This document shows, one piece after another, positions 35,119 through 43,667 of a DNA stretch of 64,000 nt. The DNA lies in contig CAIQOJ010000105.1 in the NCBI GenBank assembly GCA_903873395.1, positions 17,812-81,811 of the forward strand, given 5' to 3'. This stretch comes from an uncultured Acidimicrobiaceae bacterium. Lineage in GTDB: Bacteria; Actinomycetota; Acidimicrobiia; Acidimicrobiales; RAAP-2. Within the stretch, counting starts at the first letter, position 1, and each line of letters begins with the position of its first letter. Below the pieces are notes generated by a model. It was not told where the DNA came from and ran no database searches. It saw nothing but the letters and a program-made list of their open reading frames with translations. The translations under genes were made by a program, and so were the position numbers.

Positions 35119-36066
35119 ATGTCGCTCATGCTTGACCCGTCGCTGGTGGAGCCCTTCGTGGCCGGCCTGGTGGGTGGCATCGATGTCGAGACCGGACCCA
35201 CCGAAGAGCAGCTTCGGGTACTCGGTGCCATCGTCAGCCACGTGTGGAACCGACCCGACATCGATCTGGGCTCAGTGGCAACTCTCGAACCCGATCAGAT
35301 GGTCCATGCAGAGATGGACCGGCACCAGCGCCGGTTGTTTTGCGAGTTGCTGATCAGCCTCGAGCTCTGTCGACACCCTCAGTCCGAGGCCCAGGTGGCG
35401 CGGGTCGAGTCCTATGCGGCGGCGCTCGGCATCGACGAGCAGGTGCTCGGTGCGGTGCGTACGTCGATCGAGGTTGGGGCAGCCGAGGCGACCGAAGATC
35501 TCGAGCGTTTCTACGGCGAAGTCCTGCCTGAGCTGAGCGAGCCTCGCCTGCGAGATGACTATCTGCGCCTGGAAGCGCCCGACCACGCACTTGCCGAGCG
35601 GCTTGGTGCGTTGAGGGATCTTCCACCGGGAACCCTCGGGTGCGAGTATCTCGAGTTCTACCGGCGCTACGACCTTGTGCTTCCCGGGGACGATCCCCAT
35701 TTCCCCGCCCACTACGTAGGCCACGATATGAACCACGTGATCACGGGCTATCTGCCCACCGCACCCGGCGAGATAGCCCGGTCCGGGTTCTTGTTCGGGG
35801 CCAGCCAGAGTCCGTCGGTCTGGCTCCAGTTCCTCATGACGCTTGCCGTCCATGAGTCCGGCACCGTCACTCATGGCGACATCGAGGCCAAGGTGGGCAC
35901 CTTGGACCGTCCTGGTGCCGCCGAACTCTTGGGTGAAGGTCTGGCCAGAGGATCCCAGTGCACGGTCGACCTGACCAAGGTCGACCACTTGGCCATCGCT
36001 CATCTCCCCGTCGACGAGGTGCGACAGATGTTCAACGTTGTTCCACTGGTTGGAGCAGCGGGCTAG
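35119..36066 (+). CDS. COQ4-like protein with helical N-terminal domain (paralogue 1)
   Basis: A 315-residue protein in two parts. Residues 1 to about 160 are all-helical and vaguely TerB-like (ELLISLELCRHPQSEAQVARVESYAAALGI). The C-terminal half contains LEFYRRYDLVLPG and GHDMNHVITGYLPTAPGEIA. This is the complete COQ4 zinc motif HDxxHx11E, with His202, Asp203, His206 and Glu218. COQ4 acts in ubiquinone head-group processing in proteobacteria and mitochondria, whereas actinobacteria normally use menaquinone, so the substrate here is open. A paralogue lies at 61058. The ATG at 35119 has a weak GCGAGG upstream. Confidence 0.75.
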   Translation: MSLMLDPSLVEPFVAGLVGGIDVETGPTEEQLRVLGAIVSHVWNRPDIDLGSVATLEPDQMVHAEMDRHQRRLFCELLISLELCRHPQSEAQVARVESYAAALGIDEQVLGAVRTSIEVGAAEATEDLERFYGEVLPELSEPRLRDDYLRLEAPDHALAERLGALRDLPPGTLGCEYLEFYRRYDLVLPGDDPHFPAHYVGHDMNHVITGYLPTAPGEIARSGFLFGASQSPSVWLQFLMTLAVHESGTVTHGDIEAKVGTLDRPGAAELLGEGLARGSQCTVDLTKVDHLAIAHLPVDEVRQMFNVVPLVGAAG

Positions 36067-36077
36067 AGACCTGCTCT

Positions 36078-36099
36078 CCCGGCACGGTGCCGTGCCGGG
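36078..36099. terminator. 10-bp GC hairpin after the first COQ4-like gene
   Basis: CCCGGCACGG (36078-36087), TG, CCGTGCCGGG (36090-36099), 11 bp after the stop. No T-run follows. Confidence 0.6.
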
Positions 36100-36291
36100 G
36101 TGGCCCCTGGCGATGCATGACCTGACCAATCGTTGCGCCTGGCCGCCTCGTGGATCGACCACGTCCGCCTCGAGTCACCTGATGACCTCTCGGCCGCAGC
36201 GTGGGGTGAGTGGCCCCAGGAACTGACCCACCAGGCTCGGTGGGAAGCAGGGTCCGCTGGTCTCGGTTCGACCGGCCAGAAGGGGGCACGG

Positions 36292-36297
36292 TAGCCT
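36292..36297 (+). promoter_or_regulatory. -10 box, leaderless start of mdh
   Basis: TAGCCT lies 6 nt before the mdh ATG, with no Shine-Dalgarno sequence. Confidence 0.5.
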
Positions 36298-36303
36298 GCC
36301 CTT

Positions 36304-37296
36304 ATGGCAGCCAAGAATCCCATCCACGTCACCGTCACGGGCGCCGCCGGCCAGATCGGCTACGCCCTGCTCTTCCGCATCGCCTCGGGCGCCCTCTTCG
36401 GGCCGGACCAGCCGGTTGTCCTGCGCCTTCTCGAGATCGAGCCTGGCATGAAGGCCCTCGAAGGCGTGGTCATGGAACTTGATGACTGTGCGTTCCCCCT
36501 GCTGGCTGACATCGAGACCACCACCGACCTGAATGTGGCGTTCAACGGAACGTCCTGGGCACTGTTGGTCGGCTCGATCCCGCGCAAGGCGGGCATGGAG
36601 CGGGGCGACCTGCTGACGGTCAACGGAGGCATCTTCGGCCCCCAAGGCCAGGCCATCGCCAACAACGCGGCATCGAATGTGCGCGTGCTGGTCGTGGGCA
36701 ACCCCTGCAACACCAACTGCCTGATTGCCCGGTCCAACGCCCCAGAGATCCCGGCGGATCGCTGGTTCGCCATGACCCGGCTCGACGAGAACCGGGCCAA
36801 GTCACAGTTGGCTCAGAAGGCTGGCGTGCCCGTGGCGTCGGTCACCAACCTGGCCATCTGGGGCAACCACTCGGCCACACAGTTCCCCGACTCCACCAAT
36901 GCCCGCATCGACGGCCGGCCCGCCACCGAGGTCATCACCGACACCGAGTGGCTCCAGGGTGACTTCCTCACCACCGTCCAGAAGCGCGGGGCAGCCATCA
37001 TCGAAGCCAGGGGCCTGTCGTCGGCAGCCTCGGCTGCCAATGCCGCCATCGATTCGGTGGCTGCCGTCCACCACGGCACTGCGCCGGGCGACTGGACGTC
37101 GCTGGCTGTCGTCTCGCATGGCGAGTACGGGGTGCCCGAAGGTCTGCAGTTCGGCTTCCCGGTGGCCACCGACGGCAAGGGCGGCTGGACCGTGGTCGAG
37201 GGCCTCACGCACGACGAGTTCGCCACCGAGCGGATCCGCATCACCACCGAAGAGTTGGTGGGCGAGCGGGACGACGTAGCCGACCTCCTGCCCTGA
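36304..37296 (+). CDS. mdh: Malate dehydrogenase
   Basis: NAD-dependent TCA-cycle enzyme. The 330-residue product is of the cytosolic/actinobacterial MDH group: [19 protein letters not shown] (NAD loop), [48 protein letters not shown] with the substrate Arg, [15 protein letters not shown] with the catalytic His, and [17 protein letters not shown]. It shares the TCA theme with sucCD upstream and sdhCAB downstream, but is its own transcript. Confidence 0.97.
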   Translation: MAAKNPIHVTVTGAAGQIGYALLFRIASGALFGPDQPVVLRLLEIEPGMKALEGVVMELDDCAFPLLADIETTTDLNVAFNGTSWALLVGSIPRKAGMERGDLLTVNGGIFGPQGQAIANNAASNVRVLVVGNPCNTNCLIARSNAPEIPADRWFAMTRLDENRAKSQLAQKAGVPVASVTNLAIWGNHSATQFPDSTNARIDGRPATEVITDTEWLQGDFLTTVQKRGAAIIEARGLSSAASAANAAIDSVAAVHHGTAPGDWTSLAVVSHGEYGVPEGLQFGFPVATDGKGGWTVVEGLTHDEFATERIRITTEELVGERDDVADLLP

Positions 37297-37365
37297 TCTT
37301 CTAGGTCCGGTGGTTCTTACGACGCCGCTTGCCGGAGTCGGCCTCGATGATCGATGGGCGCCCCC

Positions 37366-37371
37366 TAAGGT
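37366..37371 (+). promoter_or_regulatory. -10 box, leaderless start of the SRPBCC gene
   Basis: TAAGGT lies 6 nt before the ATG at 37378. Confidence 0.5.
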
Positions 37372-37377
37372 GAGGGT

Positions 37378-37839
37378 ATGCGCGACTCGGTGACCGTCCA
37401 CATGGATGCTTCGAGTGATGCCGTCTGGGCGCTGCTCAGCGATGTCACTCGGATCGGCAGCTACAGCCCAGAGACGTTCGAGGCCGAATGGCTGGACGGT
37501 GCCACCGGACCGGCGGTGGGGGCAACGTTCCGAGGTCATGTGAAGCGCAACGGCAAGGGCCCCGTCTACTGGACGACCTGCAAGGTCACCGAGTGTGAGC
37601 CCGGGAAGACCTTCGCCTTCGCCGTCGTGCAGTCAGGGAAAGCCGTGAACAACTGGGGCTACTCCATTGCCCCCGCCGACTCGGGATGCGACGTTACCGA
37701 GTGGTTCCGCCTGGCCGACTCGTTGCCCATGAAGATCTATTGGAGCTTGCTGGGCTGGACACGAGGGAAGACCAACCGCCAGGGGATGCAGACCACGCTC
37801 GAGCGGATCAAGGCCGAGGTCGAGCGGACCGACGGCTGA
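37378..37839 (+). CDS. SRPBCC (START-like) domain protein
   Basis: A 153-residue polyketide cyclase/dehydrase-type fold that binds a hydrophobic ligand. SVTVHMDASSDAVWALLSDVTRIGSYSPETFEAEWL is the classic N-terminal strand and helix-grip start, followed by GATFRGHVKRNGKGPVYWTTCKVTECEPGKTFAFAV and a C-terminal helix with TRGKTNRQGMQTTLERIKAEVE. The ligand is unknown. The FAD oxidoreductase gene begins 7 bp after its stop, so the pair probably forms one unit. Confidence 0.85.
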   Translation: MRDSVTVHMDASSDAVWALLSDVTRIGSYSPETFEAEWLDGATGPAVGATFRGHVKRNGKGPVYWTTCKVTECEPGKTFAFAVVQSGKAVNNWGYSIAPADSGCDVTEWFRLADSLPMKIYWSLLGWTRGKTNRQGMQTTLERIKAEVERTDG

Positions 37840-37846
37840 GCGTCCG

Positions 37847-38782
37847 GTGGAGATCGCCATCATCGGATCGGGTCTGGCTGGTTTGACCGCAGCTCGCCAT
37901 CTGACCGAAGCCGGCCATCATGTCGTCGTACTCGACAAGGGCCGCCGTCCTGGGGGTCGCATGGCCACCCGGGAGCTGATGGGTGGAGGCCGGGCCGACA
38001 CCGGGGCGCAGTTCTTCACCGTCCGCAGCGCAGCGCTGGCGGAGAGCCTGGGCCTCTGGATGGAGCAAGGGCTTGTGCTGGAGTGGTGTCGAGGGTTCAC
38101 CGCACCCGACGGTCATCCCCGATATGCCGTGCGGGGTGGCATGGCCGAACTTGGCGCCCACCTGGCCTCAGGACTCGATGTGCGCCAGTCGATCCGGGTC
38201 GACCGTGTCTCCCGCCAGGCCGGACGATGGCGGGTGACCTGGGGGAGCGGGCATGCCGGCCCGGCTGGAGGCATTGACGCCGATGCCGTCGTGGTCACGT
38301 CACCCGTTCCCCAGACAGCCACCCTCTTGGCTGACGGTGCGGAGGTGCCTGATCTGACCTATGAGGCCACACTCTCCCTGGTCGTTTCTTTGGACGGACC
38401 TAGCTCGGTGCCGACGCCCGGCGGGGTGCAACTGGCCGGAGACCCGGTCTGGTCATGGGTGGGGGACAACCTGGCCAAGGGAACGTCGCATCAGCCGACC
38501 GTCACGCTGCACTCGACCAGCGCTCTGGCTGCAGCACGGTTCGATGAGGACGAATCCACACTGCTGGACAGCTTGCGCGATGCTGCTCGCCCGTGGTTGG
38601 GAGAGGCCCGCATCACCGATGCACAGGTGCAGCGGTGGCGCTTTGCCACACCGGTCTCCCCGTGGCCGGAGCGGTGCCTGGAGGTCACGTCCGGGGTAAT
38701 CCTTGCTGGAGATGCCTTCGGCGGCCCTCGGGTCGAAGGGGCCTACCTGTCCGGAGCTGCAGCCGCTGAAGCCCTGAGTTGA
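37847..38782 (+). CDS. FAD-dependent amine oxidase / renalase-like oxidoreductase
   Basis: A 311-residue flavoprotein. The dinucleotide site is IAIIGSGLAGLTAARHLTEAGHHVVVLDKGRRPGGRMATR, followed by DTGAQFFTV and, at the C-terminus, GVILAGDAFGGPRVEGAYLSGAAAAEAL, the second FAD signature. This layout matches the renalase-like NAD(P)/FAD oxidoreductases of bacteria. The substrate is unknown. The GTG at 37847 gives the family start directly. Confidence 0.87.
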   Translation: MEIAIIGSGLAGLTAARHLTEAGHHVVVLDKGRRPGGRMATRELMGGGRADTGAQFFTVRSAALAESLGLWMEQGLVLEWCRGFTAPDGHPRYAVRGGMAELGAHLASGLDVRQSIRVDRVSRQAGRWRVTWGSGHAGPAGGIDADAVVVTSPVPQTATLLADGAEVPDLTYEATLSLVVSLDGPSSVPTPGGVQLAGDPVWSWVGDNLAKGTSHQPTVTLHSTSALAAARFDEDESTLLDSLRDAARPWLGEARITDAQVQRWRFATPVSPWPERCLEVTSGVILAGDAFGGPRVEGAYLSGAAAAEALS

Positions 38783-38812
38783 GAGGATCCAACCACTCTG
38801 GCTGCAACGGCT

Positions 38813-39214
38813 CTAGGGGATCGACTCGCCAGCGACGTGGGTCTCGACGGCAACGAGCTCGATACGATTGCCGAAGGGGTCGGAGGTGAACCGCTGGACC
38901 ATGCCGGGGACGTCTTCCACGGTGCGGACAGCATGGCCGGCGGCCTCGAGTGCGGCGCACAGCTGGTCGATCCCAGAGACCACCAGAGCTGGGTGTGCCT
39001 TGCGGGCTGGGGTGAACCCCTCTTCGGCTCCCAGGTGGAGACGCAACGACCCCCGTTCGAACCAGCAGCCCCCACGTAGGGCAAGTTCGGCCGGCTTGGG
39101 GATCTGAGGCACCCCCAGCACGCCCTGGTAAAAGGCCACGGCCTCACGCTCACACCCCGGGGGCATGGCCAGCTGCACGTGATCGATCGCTTCAATGCGG
39201 AATCCGTCGCCCAT
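38813..39214 (-). CDS. VOC-family (glyoxalase/dioxygenase-like) protein
   Basis: A 133-residue vicinal-oxygen-chelate domain: IEAIDHVQLAMPPGCEREAVAFYQGVLG at the N-terminus with a metal-type His, HPALVVSGIDQLCAALEAAGHAV, and FTSDPFGNRIELVA at the C-terminus with the Glu ligand. No assignable substrate. It follows the SCP2-like gene on the minus strand but has its own -10 box, so it may be separately transcribed. Confidence 0.87.
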   Translation of the reverse strand: MGDGFRIEAIDHVQLAMPPGCEREAVAFYQGVLGVPQIPKPAELALRGGCWFERGSLRLHLGAEEGFTPARKAHPALVVSGIDQLCAALEAAGHAVRTVEDVPGMVQRFTSDPFGNRIELVAVETHVAGESIP

Positions 39215-39221
39215 GGGGGAG

Positions 39222-39227
39222 AACCTA
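39222..39227 (-). promoter_or_regulatory. -10 box, leaderless start of the VOC gene
   Basis: TAGGTT on the minus strand, 7 nt before the ATG at 39214. Confidence 0.5.
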
Positions 39228-39257
39228 CCTGGACCGCATGAGGCGAGCCCTGACGAC

Positions 39258-39305
39258 GGATCAGGCGGTGGATCAGACGGTGGATCAGACGGTGGATCAG
39301 ACGGT
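39258..39305 (-). repeat. Four 12-bp tandem repeats covering the stop of the SCP2-like gene
   Basis: Plus-strand unit GGATCAGACGGT at 39258-39269 (one change), 39270-39281, 39282-39293 and 39294-39305. The TGA stop of the minus-strand gene (39299-39297) lies inside the first unit met by that gene, and the array continues downstream of it. Confidence 0.85.
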
Positions 39306-39716
39306 GGTGCTGGCGTCGACAGCCCGGGTGTACTCGCGGGCAGCTGTCATCAGAGATTGGGCTGCGGCCAGAACGGAGAGGTCACCACGGACGCGAATAC
39401 GGCCCGCTGTGAGCGCCTCGGCCGGCGTCAACGTGCCTCGGGAAAGCGCCACGGCATCCTCATGGGTGAGGATGATGGTCACGTCGGACACGAGCGCTGA
39501 ACCGTCCGAGGTGTCCAGGGCCAAGGTCAAAGCACCTTGGGCGGCTGACAAGAGGAGACGGACGTCGCCTTCAGGTCCGCCTCTGACCTCTTCGACCACG
39601 GTGAACGTGCCGCCCTGGGCGGCCAGGCCAGCGTCTGGGCCGGGAGTAGGGAGTACTACTCCGGCCAAGGCTTCGTTCATTGCCTCCGCCCACGCAGGGG
39701 TCAAGAACCTGGCCAT
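39297..39716 (-). CDS. SCP2 sterol-binding-like domain protein
   Basis: A 139-residue protein with the SCP2-type pattern: FLTPAWAEAMNEALAG, then EGDVRLLLSAAQGALTLAL, SDVTIILTHEDAVALSRGTLTPAEALTAGRIRVRGDLSVLAAAQSLM. The ending resembles the GDLSVL...L element where SCP2 domains bind a lipid tail. It lies 23 bp after sdhB on the same strand, probably as readthrough of the sdh operon. Function is unknown. Confidence 0.75.
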   Translation of the reverse strand: MARFLTPAWAEAMNEALAGVVLPTPGPDAGLAAQGGTFTVVEEVRGGPEGDVRLLLSAAQGALTLALDTSDGSALVSDVTIILTHEDAVALSRGTLTPAEALTAGRIRVRGDLSVLAAAQSLMTAAREYTRAVDASTTV

Positions 39717-39739
39717 GAGCGGAGTCTCTGGTCTGTGGA

Positions 39740-40732
39740 CTAGAGGTTCGGGTTGTTCGGTGACGTGGGATCTGGTGTTTCGGTCACGTCCGACAGCACG
39801 TTGACATCCACATCGACCAACTCTTCCACGACGACCGTCGTTCCGCCGGAGTGGGGCTGGGGGATCCCATGGACTCCACCAGGCGGCATGACGGCGGCCG
39901 GGCCCTGAGCCGGGGCCAAGGCTGCCGCCTCACTGGCCGTCTTCTTCGTCCGGTTGCGAATCTTCCGGCCGAGCCATGCCACTGGGTCGTACTTGGCGTC
40001 GACCACCCGCTCCTTAAGCGGGATGATGGCGTTGTCGGTGATCTTGATGTGCTCGGGGCAGACCTCGGTGCAGCACTTGGTGATGTTGCACATGCTCAGG
40101 CCCTGCTCCTCCTGGAGGAGTTGCCTGCGGTCGTTGGTGTCGAGCGGGTGCATCTCGAGTTCGGCCGACCTGATGAAGTATCGAGGACCGGCATAGGCGG
40201 TCTTGTTCTCTTCATGGTCACGGGTGACATGGCACACGTTCTGACAGAGGAAGCACTCGATGCACTTGCGGAACTCCTGGCTCCGCTCCACGTCGATCTG
40301 AGCCATGCGATAGCCGCCAGCCTCGACCTCGTCGGCCGTCTTCTCCCGTGGGGCGAGGGGCGGAATTCGCTTGGCCACCTCGTAGTTGTAGGAGACGTCG
40401 GTGACCAGGTCACGCAGGATCGGGAACGAGCGCATGGGGGCGACGGTCACCGGGACGGTGGTGTCCAAGGTGTCCATGCGGGTCATGCACATGAGCGACG
40501 GCCTGCCGTTGATCTCAGCGGAGCACGAGCCACACTTGCCTGCCTTGCAGTTCCAGCGACACGCCAGATCAGGTGCGGCCGTGGCCTGCACCCGATGGAT
40601 GACGTCGAGGACGACCTCGCCCTCCTGGGCCGGCATCACGTACTCGACGAAGTCGCCTCCCTCTTCGTCCCCGCGCCAGAGGCGCATGGTGACCTTTCCG
40701 CTCTGGGTGCTGCGGATGATCTCCTCTGCCAT
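39740..40732 (-). CDS. sdhB: Succinate dehydrogenase / fumarate reductase iron-sulfur subunit
   Basis: Electron-transfer subunit with the [2Fe-2S] motif CRWNCKAGKCGSCSAEINGRP and a distal Cys, then two ferredoxin-type clusters in CIECFLCQNVC and CNITKCCTEVCPEHIKI. After the ferredoxin domain it has an unusual C-terminal extension of about 70 residues, Ala/Pro/Gly-rich then acidic (GGTTVVVEELVDVDVNVL), so the protein is 330 residues against about 250 for mycobacterial Sdh1 B. Its ATG shares a base with the sdhA stop (TGATG). Confidence 0.93.
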   Translation of the reverse strand: MAEEIIRSTQSGKVTMRLWRGDEEGGDFVEYVMPAQEGEVVLDVIHRVQATAAPDLACRWNCKAGKCGSCSAEINGRPSLMCMTRMDTLDTTVPVTVAPMRSFPILRDLVTDVSYNYEVAKRIPPLAPREKTADEVEAGGYRMAQIDVERSQEFRKCIECFLCQNVCHVTRDHEENKTAYAGPRYFIRSAELEMHPLDTNDRRQLLQEEQGLSMCNITKCCTEVCPEHIKITDNAIIPLKERVVDAKYDPVAWLGRKIRNRTKKTASEAAALAPAQGPAAVMPPGGVHGIPQPHSGGTTVVVEELVDVDVNVLSDVTETPDPTSPNNPNL

Positions 40733-42570
40733 CAGTGAGCCTCCTCGAACAGGGCCTGGAGCTCGGCCGGCATGACCGGGATGGGCTCGGGCTGGACGGT
40801 GATCGAACGAATAGACGGGGTGCCACCCACGCCGGAAGTGTCGGCGGCCGGATCGGCGATCCGCTCCACGAAGTTGACCTTCCCCATTTCGGGATCGGGC
40901 GTGGGGAAGTCGTTGCGGGTCTGACCGCCACGGCTCTCCTTGCGCTCCAGAGCGCCCATGGCCGTGCAGCGTGACACGGTGAGCATGGAGGGAAGGTCGG
41001 TGGTCAGGTTCCAGCCCGGGTTGTACTTGGTGCCACCGGACAGGGCGACATTGGCAGCCCGGTCTTCGAGCTCCTCGATCTTGCCCAAGGCATCCTCGAG
41101 CTCACTGCCGGTCCGGATGATTCCGACCAGACTCTGCATGGTCTCTTGGAGCGACTGCTGGATCTCGTAGGGGTTCTCGCCGGACTCGCGCTCGAACGGA
41201 GCGATGGCGGCCTCGATGACTTCTTGCACCTGGCCTTCATCAATGGTGACGTCACTGCGACCCTGAGCGAACTCAGAGGCTCCGATGCCAGCCCTGCGTC
41301 CGAAGACGATGAGGTCGGACAGTGAGTTGCCACCCAGCCGGTTGGAGCCGTGCATGCCGCCAGCGACCTCGCCAGCGGCAAAGAGTCCAGCCACGGTCGT
41401 TGCCGTGGAGTCAGCATCTACCCGCACGCCGCCCATGATGTAGTGACAGGTCGGACCGACTTCCATGGCCTCGGCGGTGATGTCGACCCCGGCCAACTCT
41501 TTGAACTGGTGATACATGGAAGGAAGGCGACGACGGATGTCCTCGGCGCTGCGCCGCGAGGCGATGTCCAAGAAGACACCGCCGTGGGGGCTGCCCCGTC
41601 CGGCCTTGACCTCGGCATTGATGGACCGGGCTACCTCGTCACGAGGGAGAAGCTCAGGCGGCCTGCGACCTGCTGCGTGGTCGTCGTACCAGCGATCGGC
41701 TTCTTCCGGGGAATCGGCAGTCTCGGCCTGGAACATCGGCGGAATGTAGTCGAACATGAAGCGATTGCCCTCGGAGTTCCGAAGCACACCACCGTCGCCG
41801 CGCACGCCCTCGGTGACGAGGATGCCACGGACGGACAGCGGCCAGACCATGCCGGTGGGATGGAACTGAATGCACTCCATGTCGATCAGGTCAGCACCGG
41901 CCCACAGGGCCATGGCGTGCCCGTCGCCGGTGCCCTCCCATGAGTTTGACGTGTACATCCACGATTTGCCCACACCGCCGGTGGCGAGGACCACGGACTT
42001 GGCCTTGAAGACGACGAACTTGCCGCTGGGTCGCCAGTAGCCAACCATGCCGTTGACGGCACCCTGCTCGTCACGGAGGAGGCGGAGCACCTTGCACTCC
42101 ATAAAGACCTCGATGCCATCGGCAACGGCCTTCTGCTGCAGGGTACGGATGAGCTCGAGGCCGGTGCGGTCGCCGACGTGGGCGAGGCGGGCGTAGCGGT
42201 GGCCACCGAAGTCGCGCTGAAGGATCAGGCCATCTTTGGTGCGGTCGAAGATCGCACCCCACTCTTCGAGCTCACGGACGCGGTCCGGAGCCTCTTTGGC
42301 ATGTAGCTCAGCCATACGCCAGTTGTTGAGCATCTTTCCGCCGCGCATGGTGTCGCGGAAGTGGACTTCCCAGTTGTCCTCGGAATAGACGTTGCCCATG
42401 GCGGCGGCCATGCCGCCTTCGGCCATGACCGTGTGGGCTTTGCCCAACAGGGACTTACACACCAGGGCGGTGCGCAGTCCCATCGCTCGGGCCTCGATGG
42501 CGGCCCGTAGGCCGGCGCCACCTGCGCCCAGGATGATGACGTCGAAGTCGTGGGTCTCGTACTCGTGCAT
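40732..42570 (-). CDS. sdhA: Succinate dehydrogenase flavoprotein subunit
   Basis: Catalytic FAD subunit (612 residues). FDVIILGAGGAGLRAAIEAR binds FAD, HTVMAEGGMAAAMGN follows with the region for the covalent FAD His, and QFHPTGMVWPLSVRGILVTEGVRGDGG carries active-site residues. GPTCHYIMGGVRVD and AAGEVAGGMHGSNRLGGNSLSDLIVFGRRAG complete the signatures. The start MHEYETHDFDV at 42570 is chosen; sequence upstream in the same frame belongs to the membrane-subunit gene in another frame. It lies between sdhC and sdhB in Sdh1 order. Confidence 0.95.
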   Translation of the reverse strand: MHEYETHDFDVIILGAGGAGLRAAIEARAMGLRTALVCKSLLGKAHTVMAEGGMAAAMGNVYSEDNWEVHFRDTMRGGKMLNNWRMAELHAKEAPDRVRELEEWGAIFDRTKDGLILQRDFGGHRYARLAHVGDRTGLELIRTLQQKAVADGIEVFMECKVLRLLRDEQGAVNGMVGYWRPSGKFVVFKAKSVVLATGGVGKSWMYTSNSWEGTGDGHAMALWAGADLIDMECIQFHPTGMVWPLSVRGILVTEGVRGDGGVLRNSEGNRFMFDYIPPMFQAETADSPEEADRWYDDHAAGRRPPELLPRDEVARSINAEVKAGRGSPHGGVFLDIASRRSAEDIRRRLPSMYHQFKELAGVDITAEAMEVGPTCHYIMGGVRVDADSTATTVAGLFAAGEVAGGMHGSNRLGGNSLSDLIVFGRRAGIGASEFAQGRSDVTIDEGQVQEVIEAAIAPFERESGENPYEIQQSLQETMQSLVGIIRTGSELEDALGKIEELEDRAANVALSGGTKYNPGWNLTTDLPSMLTVSRCTAMGALERKESRGGQTRNDFPTPDPEMGKVNFVERIADPAADTSGVGGTPSIRSITVQPEPIPVMPAELQALFEEAH

Positions 42571-42581
42571 TGTCCCTCGCC

Positions 42582-43412
42582 TCAGAAGTGGAAGCCGTAG
42601 TCGGTGATCGTCCCGCTGGCTACCAACCGGATGTAGAGGTCGGTGAAGGCCACGAAGACGAGGCTCATCCAGGCAAAGAGCATGTGCTTGCCGTTGAGCG
42701 GAGTCAGGAACTTCCACATCTTGTAGCGGATCGGGGCCTTCGAGAACTGCTTGACGCCTCCGCCGCAGAGGTGACGACACGCATGGCAACTCAGCGAATA
42801 GAGCCACAGCAGGGTGGCATTGATGCAGAGCACTGCTGTGCCGACACTGATGCCGAAGCCACTGCCCTGCCCGGGTTGGCTGAAAGCCAGGATGGCGTCG
42901 TAGGTCAAGATCACGTTGAAGATCAGACCGAAGTAGAAGAAGTAGCGATGGACATTCTGGAGGATGAGCGGGAACCGCGACTCTCCGGAGTACGAGCCAT
43001 GGGCGTCGGACACTGCGCAAGCAGGTGGGGCCAGCCAGAAGGACCGGTAGTAGGCCTTGCGGTAGTAGTAGCAGGTCATACGGAAACCGAGCGGGAAGAT
43101 CAGAATCAGCAGAGCCGGCGAGATCGTCCACCATGAGATGGTCGGTGAGTGGCTCGCTCCGGGGACGCAACTGGCCGTGAGACAGGGGGAGTAGAAGGGC
43201 GAAATGAGATCGCGCCCGAGGTCCTTACCGGCGTAGTAGTTCCGGTTCACGAAGGCGGCCCAACTTGCGTAGGCCACGAATGATGTCAGGACCACCACGG
43301 TGATGACTGGTTGCACCCAGTAGCGATCGGTCCGCAGTGTGGGGGTGTCGGGCCCGCCTCGGGCCCCTCCCAGCACGACCGGGGTGACTGTTGCGTCCTC
43401 CAGCGTCGTCAA
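42582..43412 (-). CDS. sdhC: Succinate dehydrogenase membrane anchor, Sdh1 (Rv0249c-like) type
   Basis: A 276-residue membrane subunit with about five to six spans (VITVVVLTSFVAYASWAAFV, TISPALLILIFPLGFRM, YFFYFGLIFNVILTYDAILAF, INATLLWLYSLSCHACRHLCG, HMLFAWMSLVFVAFTDLYI). RMTCYYYRKAYYRSFWLAPPACAV and SCHACRHLCGG stand out. A single long anchor ahead of sdhA-sdhB matches the mycobacterial Sdh1 arrangement and its 273-residue anchor. The TTG at 43412 has GAGGAG about 8 nt upstream, so I prefer it over a longer frame reaching 43469. Confidence 0.85.
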   Translation of the reverse strand: MTTLEDATVTPVVLGGARGGPDTPTLRTDRYWVQPVITVVVLTSFVAYASWAAFVNRNYYAGKDLGRDLISPFYSPCLTASCVPGASHSPTISWWTISPALLILIFPLGFRMTCYYYRKAYYRSFWLAPPACAVSDAHGSYSGESRFPLILQNVHRYFFYFGLIFNVILTYDAILAFSQPGQGSGFGISVGTAVLCINATLLWLYSLSCHACRHLCGGGVKQFSKAPIRYKMWKFLTPLNGKHMLFAWMSLVFVAFTDLYIRLVASGTITDYGFHF

Positions 43413-43654
43413 TTCTCTCTCCTCGTCACGACACCTGCGTCGACGTGGCCGCTGCCACGCCTTCGTCAATGTAGTTGGACAGTCTCAAACCCATTCCAAT
43501 TCCTCGGATGCGGGCTCGGTGACTTGCTCGGTCGGGTCGTACATGACCCTCGGATGTCGCATTGTTCCACTTCGGAGCCCTGCAGTGCGAAACGACCGAT
43601 GTTGGAGCCACCAGCAGGTGCCCCCTCCCTGCTCCACGGGGCCTCGGGCACGCC

Positions 43655-43660
43655 TAGGCT
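43655..43660 (+). promoter_or_regulatory. -10 box, leaderless start of the MoxR gene
   Basis: TAGGCT lies 7 nt before ATG 43668. It helps reject a longer frame starting at 43311. Confidence 0.55.
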
Positions 43661-43667
43661 CGGATCT

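Noticed and set aside
40732..43170. SdhA read as an 812-residue protein with a long N-terminus
   Set aside because: The first 200 residues are the sdhC region read in another frame. The family start MHEYETHDFDV lies at 42570.
43311..43667. Extended N-terminus of the MoxR ATPase
   Set aside because: It would run through the divergent sdhC promoter region. A -10 box at 43655 supports ATG 43668.
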